Source of the DNA: Ruminococcaceae bacterium UBA737
GTDB lineage: Bacteria > Bacillota > Clostridia > Oscillospirales > Acutalibacteraceae
NCBI GenBank assembly: GCA_002297415.1
Contig: DBKZ01000059.1
Location: forward strand, 1 to 7,379
DNA length: 7,379 nt
Direction of reading: 5' to 3'
The position numbers were made by a program, and so were the translations under genes. A model generated the notes under the pieces. The model was given only the letters and a program-made list of their open reading frames with translations. It did not search any database and was not told the DNA's origin. Positions 1 to 5,942 of this stretch are shown here, piece by piece; the first letter of the stretch is position 1; every line of letters begins with the position of its first letter.

Positions 1-16
1 ATTTATTATCGCTTGC

Positions 17-1234
17 CTAAGGCGTAAAAAGTCCCTTTAAAAACCACAATAAAACCGTTTTCAAGCTGATTCTGTCAAGGTTTTCGGAGCATACAAGGTC
101 GATTGAGCCGAGCTGAACATTGTCTGAGGATATTATTATCTTTCCGAGCTTTTGACCCTTTCTTACGGGCGCTGTAATATTTTCGTCGATTTGCGGCTCC
201 TGAGTTATCTCCTGCGAGCTTCCCTTTTTGAATAAAAGCGAAAGATTTCCGCTCGGAACCAAATTTACCGTCGGCTCTTCGGCATCCTTTACAATCGCCG
301 CGTACTCTTTCTTTTTAGGCTTTACACAAATATATTTGTAATTTGCAAAGCCGTGGTCCAATAGCTTTTTAGCGTTTGCAAAGCGGTCGTTCGATGAGGG
401 CGCGCCCATAATTACGGCTACAAGCGAGGTATTGTCTCTTTCGGCTGTTGCGCTTAAGCAGTAACCCGCGTTTGAGGTAGTACCTGTTTTAAGACCCGTA
501 GTTCCCGAATAAAATCTTACAAGCTTGTTTGTGTTTACAAGCTCGCTTTCGCCGTCTCTTAATGTGTCCATCCAAACGGTTGAATATTTCTTTATAAGGT
601 CGTGCTTTATAAGCTCTGCGGACATTACCGCGACATCGTGCGCGGTGGTAAGATGACCCTCTGCGTCAAGCCCCGTGCAGTTTTTAAACTCGGTATCGTT
701 CATTCCGAGCTCTTTCGCCCTTTTGTTCATCTGTCTTACAAATTCTTCCTCACTGCCGGATATTTTTTCTCCTAAGGCTACGGTTGCGTCATTAGCGGAG
801 GCAATTACAGCCGCCTTTAAAAGCTCGTCGACCGTCATTGTTTCTCCGACCTCGAGCCATATCTGCGACCCACCCATAGAGCTTGCATGCTCGCTTGCGG
901 TAACTGTGTCCGAAAGAGAGATTTTCCCCGAATCAATAGCTTCCATTATAAGAAGAAGCGACATGATTTTTGTTATAGAGGCAGGCGGAAGCTTTTCGTC
1001 GGAATTCTGGTCGAAAAGCACCGTACCGGTATATACCTCCATAAGCACGGCGGATTTGGCATTTACACTGAAGGCGGGTCCCTCGTCCGCTTCCTCTGCG
1101 GGAGCAGTCACCGCAACGGCAATATCCGATATATCGCATTCGCTAGAAACCGTATGCGCGGCGGCAGTGCTTAAAGAAAAGCAAAGCGCAAAAACAAGCG
1201 CAAATGATACCGCTTTTAAATATTTTTTTCTCAT
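17..1234 (-). CDS. D-alanyl-D-alanine carboxypeptidase (PBP5/DacF-like, peptidase S11)
   Basis: Removes the terminal D-alanine from peptidoglycan pentapeptides outside the membrane, limiting cross-linking. The 405-residue protein begins with a Sec signal peptide (basic MRKK, hydrophobic core to about residue 25, Ala-rich cleavage region near 24-26). The three active-site motifs of penicillin-binding proteins are present in order and spacing: S86-I-T-K89 with the acylated serine, S146-A-N148, and K249-T-G251. Residues about 300-385 match the beta-rich PBP5 C-terminal domain. The last 20 residues form an amphipathic tail (LLWFLKGLF) of the kind that anchors these enzymes to the membrane. The start is fixed by AAGGAGG at 1243-1249, 8 nt upstream. 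Length is typical. It is transcribed divergently from the DUF1846 gene. Only a weak minus-strand promoter can be proposed (CATAAT at 1257-1262, poor -35). Whether it is the vegetative (dacA) or sporulation (dacF/dacB) paralogue cannot be told, so no symbol is given. Confidence 0.95.
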   Translation of the reverse strand: MRKKYLKAVSFALVFALCFSLSTAAAHTVSSECDISDIAVAVTAPAEEADEGPAFSVNAKSAVLMEVYTGTVLFDQNSDEKLPPASITKIMSLLLIMEAIDSGKISLSDTVTASEHASSMGGSQIWLEVGETMTVDELLKAAVIASANDATVALGEKISGSEEEFVRQMNKRAKELGMNDTEFKNCTGLDAEGHLTTAHDVAVMSAELIKHDLIKKYSTVWMDTLRDGESELVNTNKLVRFYSGTTGLKTGTTSNAGYCLSATAERDNTSLVAVIMGAPSSNDRFANAKKLLDHGFANYKYICVKPKKKEYAAIVKDAEEPTVNLVPSGNLSLLFKKGSSQEITQEPQIDENITAPVRKGQKLGKIIISSDNVQLGSIDLVCSENLDRISLKTVLLWFLKGLFTP

Positions 1235-1292
1235 AAATTCATCCTCCTTAAAAAATATTATGCTAAACCTGTTTTAAATATTTTAAAAACCC

Positions 1293-1322
1293 TTGAAAGC
1301 AAATGCTTTTTTATGATATACT
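1293..1322 (+). promoter_or_regulatory. Sigma-A-type promoter for the DUF1846-metY-metA operon
   Basis: TTGAAA at 1293-1298 (5 of 6 to consensus) and TATACT at 1317-1322 (5 of 6) are separated by 18 nt. The -10 is preceded by TGA, giving an extended TGn motif. Transcription would start near 1329, leaving a leader of about 35 nt before the ATG at 1364. No T-box, SAM riboswitch or attenuator can fit in such a short leader. A 14-bp dyad (AAAGCA, 2 nt, TGCTTT; 1296-1309) starts inside the -35 and fills part of the spacer, so it could be an operator. That regulatory role is inference. Confidence 0.7.
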
Positions 1323-1352
1323 TTATAAGTGTTATTTGTATTATAGAAATTC

Positions 1353-1357
1353 GGAGG
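1353..1357 (+). promoter_or_regulatory. Ribosome binding site deciding the DUF1846 start
   Basis: GGAGG at 1353-1357 directly abuts one in-frame ATG at 1358, which is too close to be used, and lies 6 nt before the next in-frame ATG at 1364, which is ideal. A further in-frame ATG at 1313 lies inside the -10 region of the promoter and cannot be in the mRNA. The start at 1364 also gives the N-terminus MGKIGFD, which fits the MxIGFD start of UPF0371 proteins as I remember them. Confidence 0.85.
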
Positions 1358-1363
1358 ATGTTT

Positions 1364-2848
1364 ATGGGGAAAATAGGTTTTGATAATGCGGAGTATATTA
1401 GACTGCAGTCTCAGAATATTAAGGACAGAATAAAGCTTTTCGGGGGAAAGCTTTATCTTGAATTCGGCGGAAAGCTTTTCGATGATTACCACGCCTCGCG
1501 CGTGCTTCCGGGATTTGAGCCTGACGCAAAGGTTAAAATGCTTTTAAAGCTTAAGGACCAAGCCGAAATTATCATTGTTATCAATGCGGACGCAATCGAG
1601 AAAAACAAGCGCCGCGGAGATTTAGGAATTACCTATGACCTTGATACATTAAGACTTATTGACGCGTTTCGCGGAATAGGACTTTTTGTCGGAAGCGTTG
1701 TTATAACGAGGTTTACGGGTCAGCCGCTAGCCCTTGCGTTTGAAAACAGGCTTAAAAGCTTAGGAATTAAGGTTTACAGACATTATCCTATAGAGGATTA
1801 CCCTGCAAATATTCCTCATATAGTAAGCGATGAGGGCTTCGGTAAAAACGATTATATTGAAACCGAACGCGAGCTTGTAGTAGTTACCGCCCCGGGTCCG
1901 GGGAGCGGAAAAATGGCTACCTGCCTTTCTCAGCTTTATCATGAGCATAAAAGGGGAATAAAGGCGGGCTATGCGAAATTCGAAACCTTTCCTATCTGGA
2001 ATCTTCCTCTTAAGCACTCCGTTAATGTAGCCTACGAGGCGGCAACGGCGGATCTCAGCGATGTAAATATGATAGACCCGTTCCATTTGGAGGCTTACGG
2101 AAAAACCACCGTTAATTATAACCGTGATATTGAAATTTTCCCCGTGCTTAATGCCATGATGGAAAAAATCCTCGGCGAGTCACCCTATAAAAGCCCGACA
2201 GATATGGGTGTTAATATGGCGGGCTTTGCCATATTTGACGATGAGGCCTGCAAGGCGGCGGCAAATCAGGAGATTATCCGTAGGTATTACGGCGCAATGT
2301 GCTCTGTAAGACAGGGTCTCGGCGATAAGGCAGAGGTAGGAAGAATTGAGCTTTTGATGAACTCAATGCACATCAGCGCCTCTGACAGACCCGTTGTCGA
2401 TGCGGCTCTTGAGAAGTCTGAGAAAACAGGCGGACCGGCTACAGCTCTTGAGCTTTCGGACGGAAGAATTATCACCGGAAAGACCTCGTCTCTTTTAGGC
2501 TCCTCCGCTTCAATGCTTTTAAACGCATTAAAGGAGCTTGCGGGAATTCCCGATGATATTGAGCTTCTTTCGCATACAATAATAGAACCTATTCAGCAGC
2601 TTAAAACAGGAGTTTTGGGCAATCACAATCCGAGACTACATATCGACGAGGTTTTAATAGCGCTTTCAATCTGCGCCGTTACAAATGCAACGGCAAAAAA
2701 GGCGCTTTCAAAGCTTTCGGAGCTTTCGGGACTTGAGGGCCATTCGACGGTTATTTTATCCCGTGTGGACGAGCAGACCTTTAAAAAGCTCGGCATAAAT
2801 ATGACCTGCGAGCCGAAATATCAGACCAAAAAGCTTTATCACCATTAA
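1364..2848 (+). CDS. DUF1846 / UPF0371 family protein of unknown function
   Basis: A 494-residue cytoplasmic protein, typical in length for UPF0371 (about 495-505). Family hallmarks are an N-terminal block with KLYLEFGGKLFDDYHASRV (29-47), a Rossmann-like segment with RGDLGITYDLD (84-94), and the signature APGPGSGK at 176-183. This is followed by CLSQLYHEHKRG (187-198) and KFETFPIWNLPLKH (205-218). The glycine-rich APGPGSGKM resembles a P-loop but departs from strict Walker A: Pro takes the first Gly/Ala position and Met184 follows the Lys instead of Ser/Thr. Other conserved-looking stretches are NMIDPFHLEAYGKTTVNYNRD (235-255) and KSPTDMGVN (276-284). No signal peptide or membrane segment is seen. 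It is first gene of a tight operon with metY (20-nt gap) and metA, which suggests a role near homocysteine or methionine synthesis, or sulfide or cofactor supply to it. That role is inference; no reaction is assigned. Confidence 0.93.
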   Translation: MGKIGFDNAEYIRLQSQNIKDRIKLFGGKLYLEFGGKLFDDYHASRVLPGFEPDAKVKMLLKLKDQAEIIIVINADAIEKNKRRGDLGITYDLDTLRLIDAFRGIGLFVGSVVITRFTGQPLALAFENRLKSLGIKVYRHYPIEDYPANIPHIVSDEGFGKNDYIETERELVVVTAPGPGSGKMATCLSQLYHEHKRGIKAGYAKFETFPIWNLPLKHSVNVAYEAATADLSDVNMIDPFHLEAYGKTTVNYNRDIEIFPVLNAMMEKILGESPYKSPTDMGVNMAGFAIFDDEACKAAANQEIIRRYYGAMCSVRQGLGDKAEVGRIELLMNSMHISASDRPVVDAALEKSEKTGGPATALELSDGRIITGKTSSLLGSSASMLLNALKELAGIPDDIELLSHTIIEPIQQLKTGVLGNHNPRLHIDEVLIALSICAVTNATAKKALSKLSELSGLEGHSTVILSRVDEQTFKKLGINMTCEPKYQTKKLYHH

Positions 2849-2868
2849 AATTCAGGAGGCAAATACAA

Positions 2869-4158
2869 ATGAGTGACTTTAATATAGATACAAAATGCGT
2901 TCAGGGCGGTTATACCCCTAAAAACGGCGAGCCGCGCCAGATTCCGATTATTCAAAGCACAACCTTTAAATATGAAACGGGCGACGCTATGGGCAAGCTT
3001 TTCGATTTGGAAGCGAGCGGATATTTTTATTCCCGTCTGCAAAACCCCACCTGCGATACAGTCGCCGCTAAAATCTGCGATTTAGAGGGCGGCAGTGCCG
3101 CAATGCTTACTTCATCGGGTCAGGCGGCTTCGTTTTTTGCAGTATTCAATATCGCCGGAAACGGCGATCATGTTGTTTCCTCCTCTTCGATTTACGGCGG
3201 AACATATAACCTTTTTGCCGTAACAATGAAGAAAATGGGAATTGATTTCACCTTTGTTTCGCCCGACTGCACACCCGAAGAATTAAACGCGGCTTTTAAG
3301 CCAAACACAAAGGCGGTTTTCGGCGAAACAATCGCAAATCCCGCCTTAACGGTGCTTGATATCGAAAAATTTGCCGCCGCCGCTCATTCTCACGGCGTTC
3401 CGCTTATAATTGACAACACCTTTGCAACCCCTGTAAATTGCAGACCGTTTGAATTCGGCGCCGATATCGTTACTCATTCCACTACAAAGTATATGGACGG
3501 ACACGGCGCGGGCGTAGGCGGCTGTATAGTCGATTCGGGAAAATTCGACTGGACGAAATACCCCGAAAAATTTAAGGGTCTGTGCACGCCCGACGAAAGC
3601 TATCACGGCATCACATATACCGAGCGCTTCGGCATTGAGGGAGCATATATAACAAAGGCTACCGCTCAGCTTATGAGAGATTTAGGCTCGGTTCAGTCTC
3701 CGCAGAATGCGTTTTTATTAAATCTCGGGCTTGAAAGCCTGCATGTAAGAATGAAAAAGCATTGCGAAAACGCGCTTGCAGTGGCTAAATACTTAGAAAG
3801 CGACGAAAGAATTTCGTGGGTAAAATACCCGGGACTTGAAAGCGATAAATATTATAAAACCGCAAAAAAGTATATGAAAAACGGCACCTGCGGCGTTGTT
3901 TCGTTCGGCGTTAAGGGCGGAAGAGATGCGGCTGAGAAATTTATGGAGAATTTGAAAATCGCCGCTATCGAAACCCATGTTGCGGACGCAAGAACCTGCT
4001 GCCTGCACCCTGCAAGCACTACCCATAGGCAGTTAAGCGACAGCGAGCTTATTGCCGCCGGTGTTTCTGCCGACCTTGTAAGATTTTCGTGCGGTCTTGA
4101 AGACAGCGAGGACCTTATAGCCGATATTAAACAAGCACTTGATAAAGGACTGAATTAA
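2869..4158 (+). CDS. metY: O-acetylhomoserine sulfhydrylase (Cys/Met metabolism PLP enzyme)
   Basis: Makes L-homocysteine from O-acetyl-L-homoserine and sulfide, releasing acetate; a cytoplasmic PLP enzyme. The 429-residue length fits OAH sulfhydrylases (about 420-440) better than cystathionine gamma-synthases or lyases (about 380-400). Family motifs in order: YFYSRLQNPT (52-61), with the Tyr and Arg that contact the phosphate of the neighbouring subunit; TSSGQAA (81-87); SSIYGGTYNLF (106-116) with the ring-stacking Tyr; IDNTFATP (181-188) with the PLP-ring Asp182; and STTKY (204-208) with the Schiff-base Lys207. The long insertion around 222-260, after the PLP lysine, is typical of the MetY subgroup. 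Near the C-terminus, LVRFSCGLED (403-412) carries the substrate-carboxylate Arg405. AGGAGG at 2854-2859, 9 nt before the ATG, fixes the start. The adjacent metA, which makes the acetylated substrate, supports the sulfhydrylase call; using O-acetylserine as well cannot be excluded. Confidence 0.93.
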   Translation: MSDFNIDTKCVQGGYTPKNGEPRQIPIIQSTTFKYETGDAMGKLFDLEASGYFYSRLQNPTCDTVAAKICDLEGGSAAMLTSSGQAASFFAVFNIAGNGDHVVSSSSIYGGTYNLFAVTMKKMGIDFTFVSPDCTPEELNAAFKPNTKAVFGETIANPALTVLDIEKFAAAAHSHGVPLIIDNTFATPVNCRPFEFGADIVTHSTTKYMDGHGAGVGGCIVDSGKFDWTKYPEKFKGLCTPDESYHGITYTERFGIEGAYITKATAQLMRDLGSVQSPQNAFLLNLGLESLHVRMKKHCENALAVAKYLESDERISWVKYPGLESDKYYKTAKKYMKNGTCGVVSFGVKGGRDAAEKFMENLKIAAIETHVADARTCCLHPASTTHRQLSDSELIAAGVSADLVRFSCGLEDSEDLIADIKQALDKGLN

Positions 4159-5079
4159 ATGCCGATTAAAATTCCGGATAATCTGCCGGCGGTAAAAACC
4201 TTAGCCTCGGAAAATATTTTCGTTATGACCAACCGCCGAGCGGTTACTCAGGATATCAGACCTCTTAAAATCCTGCTTTTAAATCTTATGCCGAATAAGA
4301 TTGAAACAGAAACCCAGCTGTCCCGTCTGCTCGGAAACTCGCCCTTGCAGGTGGATCTGACGCTTATTCATACTAAAAGCCATGTTTCAAAAAACACATC
4401 TGCCGAGCATCTTATAAATTTCTATAAGACCTTTGACGATGTTAAGAATGAGCGGTTTGACGGAATGATAATAACAGGCGCGCCGGTTGAGCAAATGGAA
4501 TTTGAAGATGTTGAGTATTACCCCGAGCTTTGCGAAATTATGGAATGGACAAAGTCCCATGTGCACAGCACCTTTCATATCTGCTGGGGCGCTCAGGCAG
4601 GGCTCTACTATCATTACGGAATAAAAAAATACCCTGTGGAAAATAAAATTTTCGGAGTTTTCAAGCATAAGGTCACCTATAAAAACTCAATTCTTTTCCG
4701 CGGATTTGACGATAGCTTTATGGTTCCTCAGTCCCGCCACACAACGGTTAAAAAAGAGGAAATAAAGGCTGTTAAAGAGCTTAAAATCTTGGCTGAAAGC
4801 GATGAAACGGGCGTTTATGCGGTTTCGTCGAAAAGCGGCAAGCAGATTTTCATAACAGGCCACAGCGAGTATGACGCGAATACCTTAAAAAATGAATATT
4901 TCAGAGACTTAAACGCGAATAAGCCGATAGAAATTCCCAAAAACTATTTCCCGGGAAACAATCCGCAAAATGAGCCCGAGGTTACTTGGCGCGCTCACGC
5001 AAATCTGCTTTATTCAAACTGGCTTAACTACTTTGTTTACCAGACTACACCGTATGATGTTGAAAAGATAAATAAGTAA
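4159..5079 (+). CDS. metA: Homoserine O-acetyltransferase (MetA type)
   Basis: Transfers an acyl group from acyl-CoA to the hydroxyl of L-homoserine, the committed step of methionine synthesis. The 306-residue protein is full length for the MetA family, a class I glutamine-amidotransferase-like fold. Catalytic residues fall at the standard numbering: nucleophile Cys142 in FHICWGAQAG (139-148), and His235 and Glu237 in TGHSEYD (233-239). Residue 111, in GAPVEQMEFE (107-116), is Glu. In characterised homologues Glu111 goes with acetyl-CoA and Gly111, as in E. coli, with succinyl-CoA. Acetyl specificity is therefore predicted and agrees with the adjacent metY. The ATG follows the metY stop with no gap. 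Its ribosome binding site (AAAGGA, 4144-4149) lies inside the end of metY, so translational coupling is likely. A strong hairpin terminator begins 8 nt after the stop. Feedback inhibition by methionine, known in the family, cannot be judged here. Confidence 0.95.
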   Translation: MPIKIPDNLPAVKTLASENIFVMTNRRAVTQDIRPLKILLLNLMPNKIETETQLSRLLGNSPLQVDLTLIHTKSHVSKNTSAEHLINFYKTFDDVKNERFDGMIITGAPVEQMEFEDVEYYPELCEIMEWTKSHVHSTFHICWGAQAGLYYHYGIKKYPVENKIFGVFKHKVTYKNSILFRGFDDSFMVPQSRHTTVKKEEIKAVKELKILAESDETGVYAVSSKSGKQIFITGHSEYDANTLKNEYFRDLNANKPIEIPKNYFPGNNPQNEPEVTWRAHANLLYSNWLNYFVYQTTPYDVEKINK

Positions 5080-5086
5080 AAAACCG

Positions 5087-5134
5087 AGCACCCCGCAGTT
5101 TTCATTATCGTGAAAACTGCGGGGTGCTTGTTTT
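5087..5134 (+). terminator. Rho-independent terminator of the met operon, probably bidirectional
   Basis: A perfect 18-bp stem (arms 5087-5104 and 5111-5128, GC-rich at the base with CACCCCGC) closes a 6-nt loop. It is followed by TTGTTTT on the plus strand. On the other side AAAAAA at 5078-5083 gives a T tract for minus-strand transcripts, so it could also stop read-through from the convergent iscU-nifS operon. Confidence 0.93.
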
Positions 5135-5184
5135 AGACGCTAGACATTAGATTTTAGACATTAGACTAATGTGTGCCTTACGGC
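5135..5184 (+). repeat. 50-bp direct repeat, copy 1
   Basis: Identical base for base to 5353-5402. It starts AGACGCTAGACATTAG and ends TGTGCCTTACGGC. Inside are an internal near-duplication of TTAGACATTAGA-type words and two small dyads: ACATTA/TAATGT (5158-5163, 5167-5172) and, running 2 nt past the unit, GTGCC/GGCAC around the loop TTAC (5173-5186). Confidence 0.95.
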
Positions 5185-5197
5185 ACTTGTTATAACC

Positions 5198-5265
5198 AAA
5201 CCCTATCGGCTCAGCCTTTTAGGCTGACCCACTTCCCCTTTCGTCTAAAGGGGAAGCTTGGGTTT
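5198..5265. repeat. Three-way-junction palindromic module
   Basis: AAACCC (5198-5203) pairs with GGGTTT (5260-5265) and encloses two perfect hairpins: TCAGCCT/AGGCTGA (5211-5217, 5221-5227, 3-nt loop) and CTTCCCCTTT/AAAGGGGAAG (5232-5241, 5247-5256, 5-nt loop). There is no T tract after the closing stem beyond TTTT at 5263-5266, and no protein is encoded. It is probably a structured dispersed repeat rather than a terminator. Confidence 0.7.
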
Positions 5266-5283
5266 TAGCAGAAACTAAAGCAA

Positions 5284-5342
5284 GGCTCCCTTCTTATGCG
5301 TCAGCATACAGAGGGGAGCTGTCAGCGTTAGTTGACTGAGGG
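5284..5342. repeat. Long imperfect hairpin plus short GTCAGC hairpin
   Basis: Arms 5284-5294 and 5310-5320 (GGCTCCCTTCT with AGAGGGGAGCT) pair with two G-U wobbles. The stem continues through TATGC/GCATA (5295-5299, 5304-5308) to a GTCA loop, with one bulged C. It is followed at once by GTCAGC/GTTGAC (5321-5326, 5331-5336) around a GTTA loop and then CTGAGGGG. The layout resembles an intergenic palindrome family I recall as frequent in gut Clostridia. The resemblance is from memory only. Confidence 0.65.
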
Positions 5343-5352
5343 GTATTCTTCC

Positions 5353-5402
5353 AGACGCTAGACATTAGATTTTAGACATTAGACTAATGTGTGCCTTACG
5401 GC
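5353..5402 (+). repeat. 50-bp direct repeat, copy 2
   Basis: Exact copy of 5135-5184, with start sites 218 bp apart. The sequence diverges immediately after the shared GGC. Here the following bases are GCGC instead of ACTT, yet the terminal hairpin can still form using G-U pairs. Confidence 0.95.
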
Positions 5403-5428
5403 GCGCAATTAAAAAGAAATTCCTTTAA

Positions 5429-5492
5429 GTCTAACATCTACCATCCAGTATCTAGTATGTGGGGTATTTTCTAATGTCTAACATCTACCATC
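5429..5492 (-). repeat. Two 17-bp direct copies, inverted relatives of the 50-bp units
   Basis: The 17-bp word beginning GTCTAACATCTACC occurs at 5429-5445 and again at 5476-5492, with similar but diverged bases continuing for about 14 nt after each (CAGTATCTAGTATG against TAATATCTAAACATG). In reverse complement they read TAGATGTTAGAC, related to the TTAGACATTAG words of the left units. GGGGTATT precedes both the copy-2 50-bp unit (5340-5347) and the second 17-bp copy (5461-5468), which suggests duplication within the element. Confidence 0.8.
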
Positions 5493-5498
5493 TAATAT

Positions 5499-5930
5499 CT
5501 AAACATGGCAGTGAGCGCAGGAAGCGCAATCGGGGAAATCCTTTTTATCGTAGGAAATTCCGTTTTTGTCATAATAATCCTTGACCGCCGCCTTGATTGC
5601 CTCTTCGGCTAAAACCGAGCAGTGCATTTTGTGTGCCGGCAGACCGTCCAGCGCTTGGGCAACGGCTTTATTTGAAAGCTTGAGCGCCTCGCTTAAGGGC
5701 TGTCCCTTTATCATTTCGGTAGCCATTGAGCTTGAGGCGATAGCCGAGCCGCATCCAAAAGTCTCGAATTTGACATCGTCTATAACATTATCCTTGATTT
5801 TAAGATATATCTTCATTATATCTCCGCATTTTGCGTTTCCGACCTCGCCTACGCCGTCGGCATCCTCAATAACTCCGACATTTCTCGGATTTTTAAAATG
5901 ATCCATAACCTTTTCGCTGTAAAGTGCCAT
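5499..5930 (-). CDS. iscU: Fe-S cluster assembly scaffold IscU/NifU N-terminal type
   Basis: Receives sulfur from the cysteine desulfurase and builds a [2Fe-2S] or [4Fe-4S] cluster for transfer to apoproteins; cytoplasmic. The 143-residue protein begins YSEKVMDHFKNPRNVG (4-19), the family start. It has the three cluster cysteines and partner residues: Cys35 and Asp37 in GNAKCGD, Cys60 in FGCGSAIASSS, and His103-Cys104 in KMHCSVLAEEAI. It consists of the scaffold domain only, unlike full-length NifU. The last residues add DCASCAHCHV, a CxxCxxC pattern (Cys135, 138, 141) outside the core. The ribosome binding site AAGGAG (5939-5944) lies 8 nt before the ATG and overlaps the nifS stop, so the pair is probably translationally coupled. 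The TAG stop (5501-5499) and probably the last codons lie in the right end of the neighbouring repeat element, so the original C-terminus may have been altered. Confidence 0.94.
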   Translation of the reverse strand: MALYSEKVMDHFKNPRNVGVIEDADGVGEVGNAKCGDIMKIYLKIKDNVIDDVKFETFGCGSAIASSSMATEMIKGQPLSEALKLSNKAVAQALDGLPAHKMHCSVLAEEAIKAAVKDYYDKNGISYDKKDFPDCASCAHCHV

Positions 5931-5942
5931 AATTATTACTCC

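Larger units (their letters stand above)
5135..5502. repeat. Composite non-coding palindromic repeat element (MITE/REP-like) between convergent operons
   Basis: The stretch after the met terminator up to the end of iscU has no plausible gene; all frames are short and broken. It is built from repeats. Two identical 50-bp units (5135-5184, 5353-5402) flank a core of stacked hairpins (5198-5342). Two 17-bp direct copies (5429-5445, 5476-5492) lie at the right. The right end, read in reverse complement (5501-5478), matches the left unit (5141-5164) at 19 of 24 positions by eye, so the whole is bounded by imperfect inverted repeats rich in TTAGACATTAG-type words. No clear target-site duplication is visible. 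I recall similar palindromes (GGGAGCTGTCAGC...GACTGAGGG) as dispersed intergenic repeats in gut Clostridia, but this was not checked. It may be a non-autonomous mobile element or a mosaic of several small repeats. Confidence 0.65.

Noticed and set aside
675..1277. Plus-strand 200-codon open frame opposite the carboxypeptidase gene
   Set aside because: It lies antisense to a gene with all PBP motifs, is rich in low-complexity Ser/Ala, has no family resemblance and no good ribosome binding site.
1313..1363. Longer N-terminus for the DUF1846 protein starting at 1313 or 1358
   Set aside because: 1313 lies within the promoter -10 region, and the ATG at 1358 touches the ribosome binding site. The start at 1364 fits both spacing and family N-terminus.
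2849..2868. SAM riboswitch or T-box in front of metY
   Set aside because: Only 20 nt separate the DUF1846 stop and the metY start, and they hold just the ribosome binding site. The operon leader is also too short.
5135..5502. CRISPR array
   Set aside because: Only two copies of the 50-bp unit, 218 bp apart, with a structured core between them; spacing and unit length do not fit CRISPR and no cas gene is near.
5581..5901. Plus-strand 106-codon frame opposite iscU
   Set aside because: It is a shadow of the conserved scaffold gene with no own signals.
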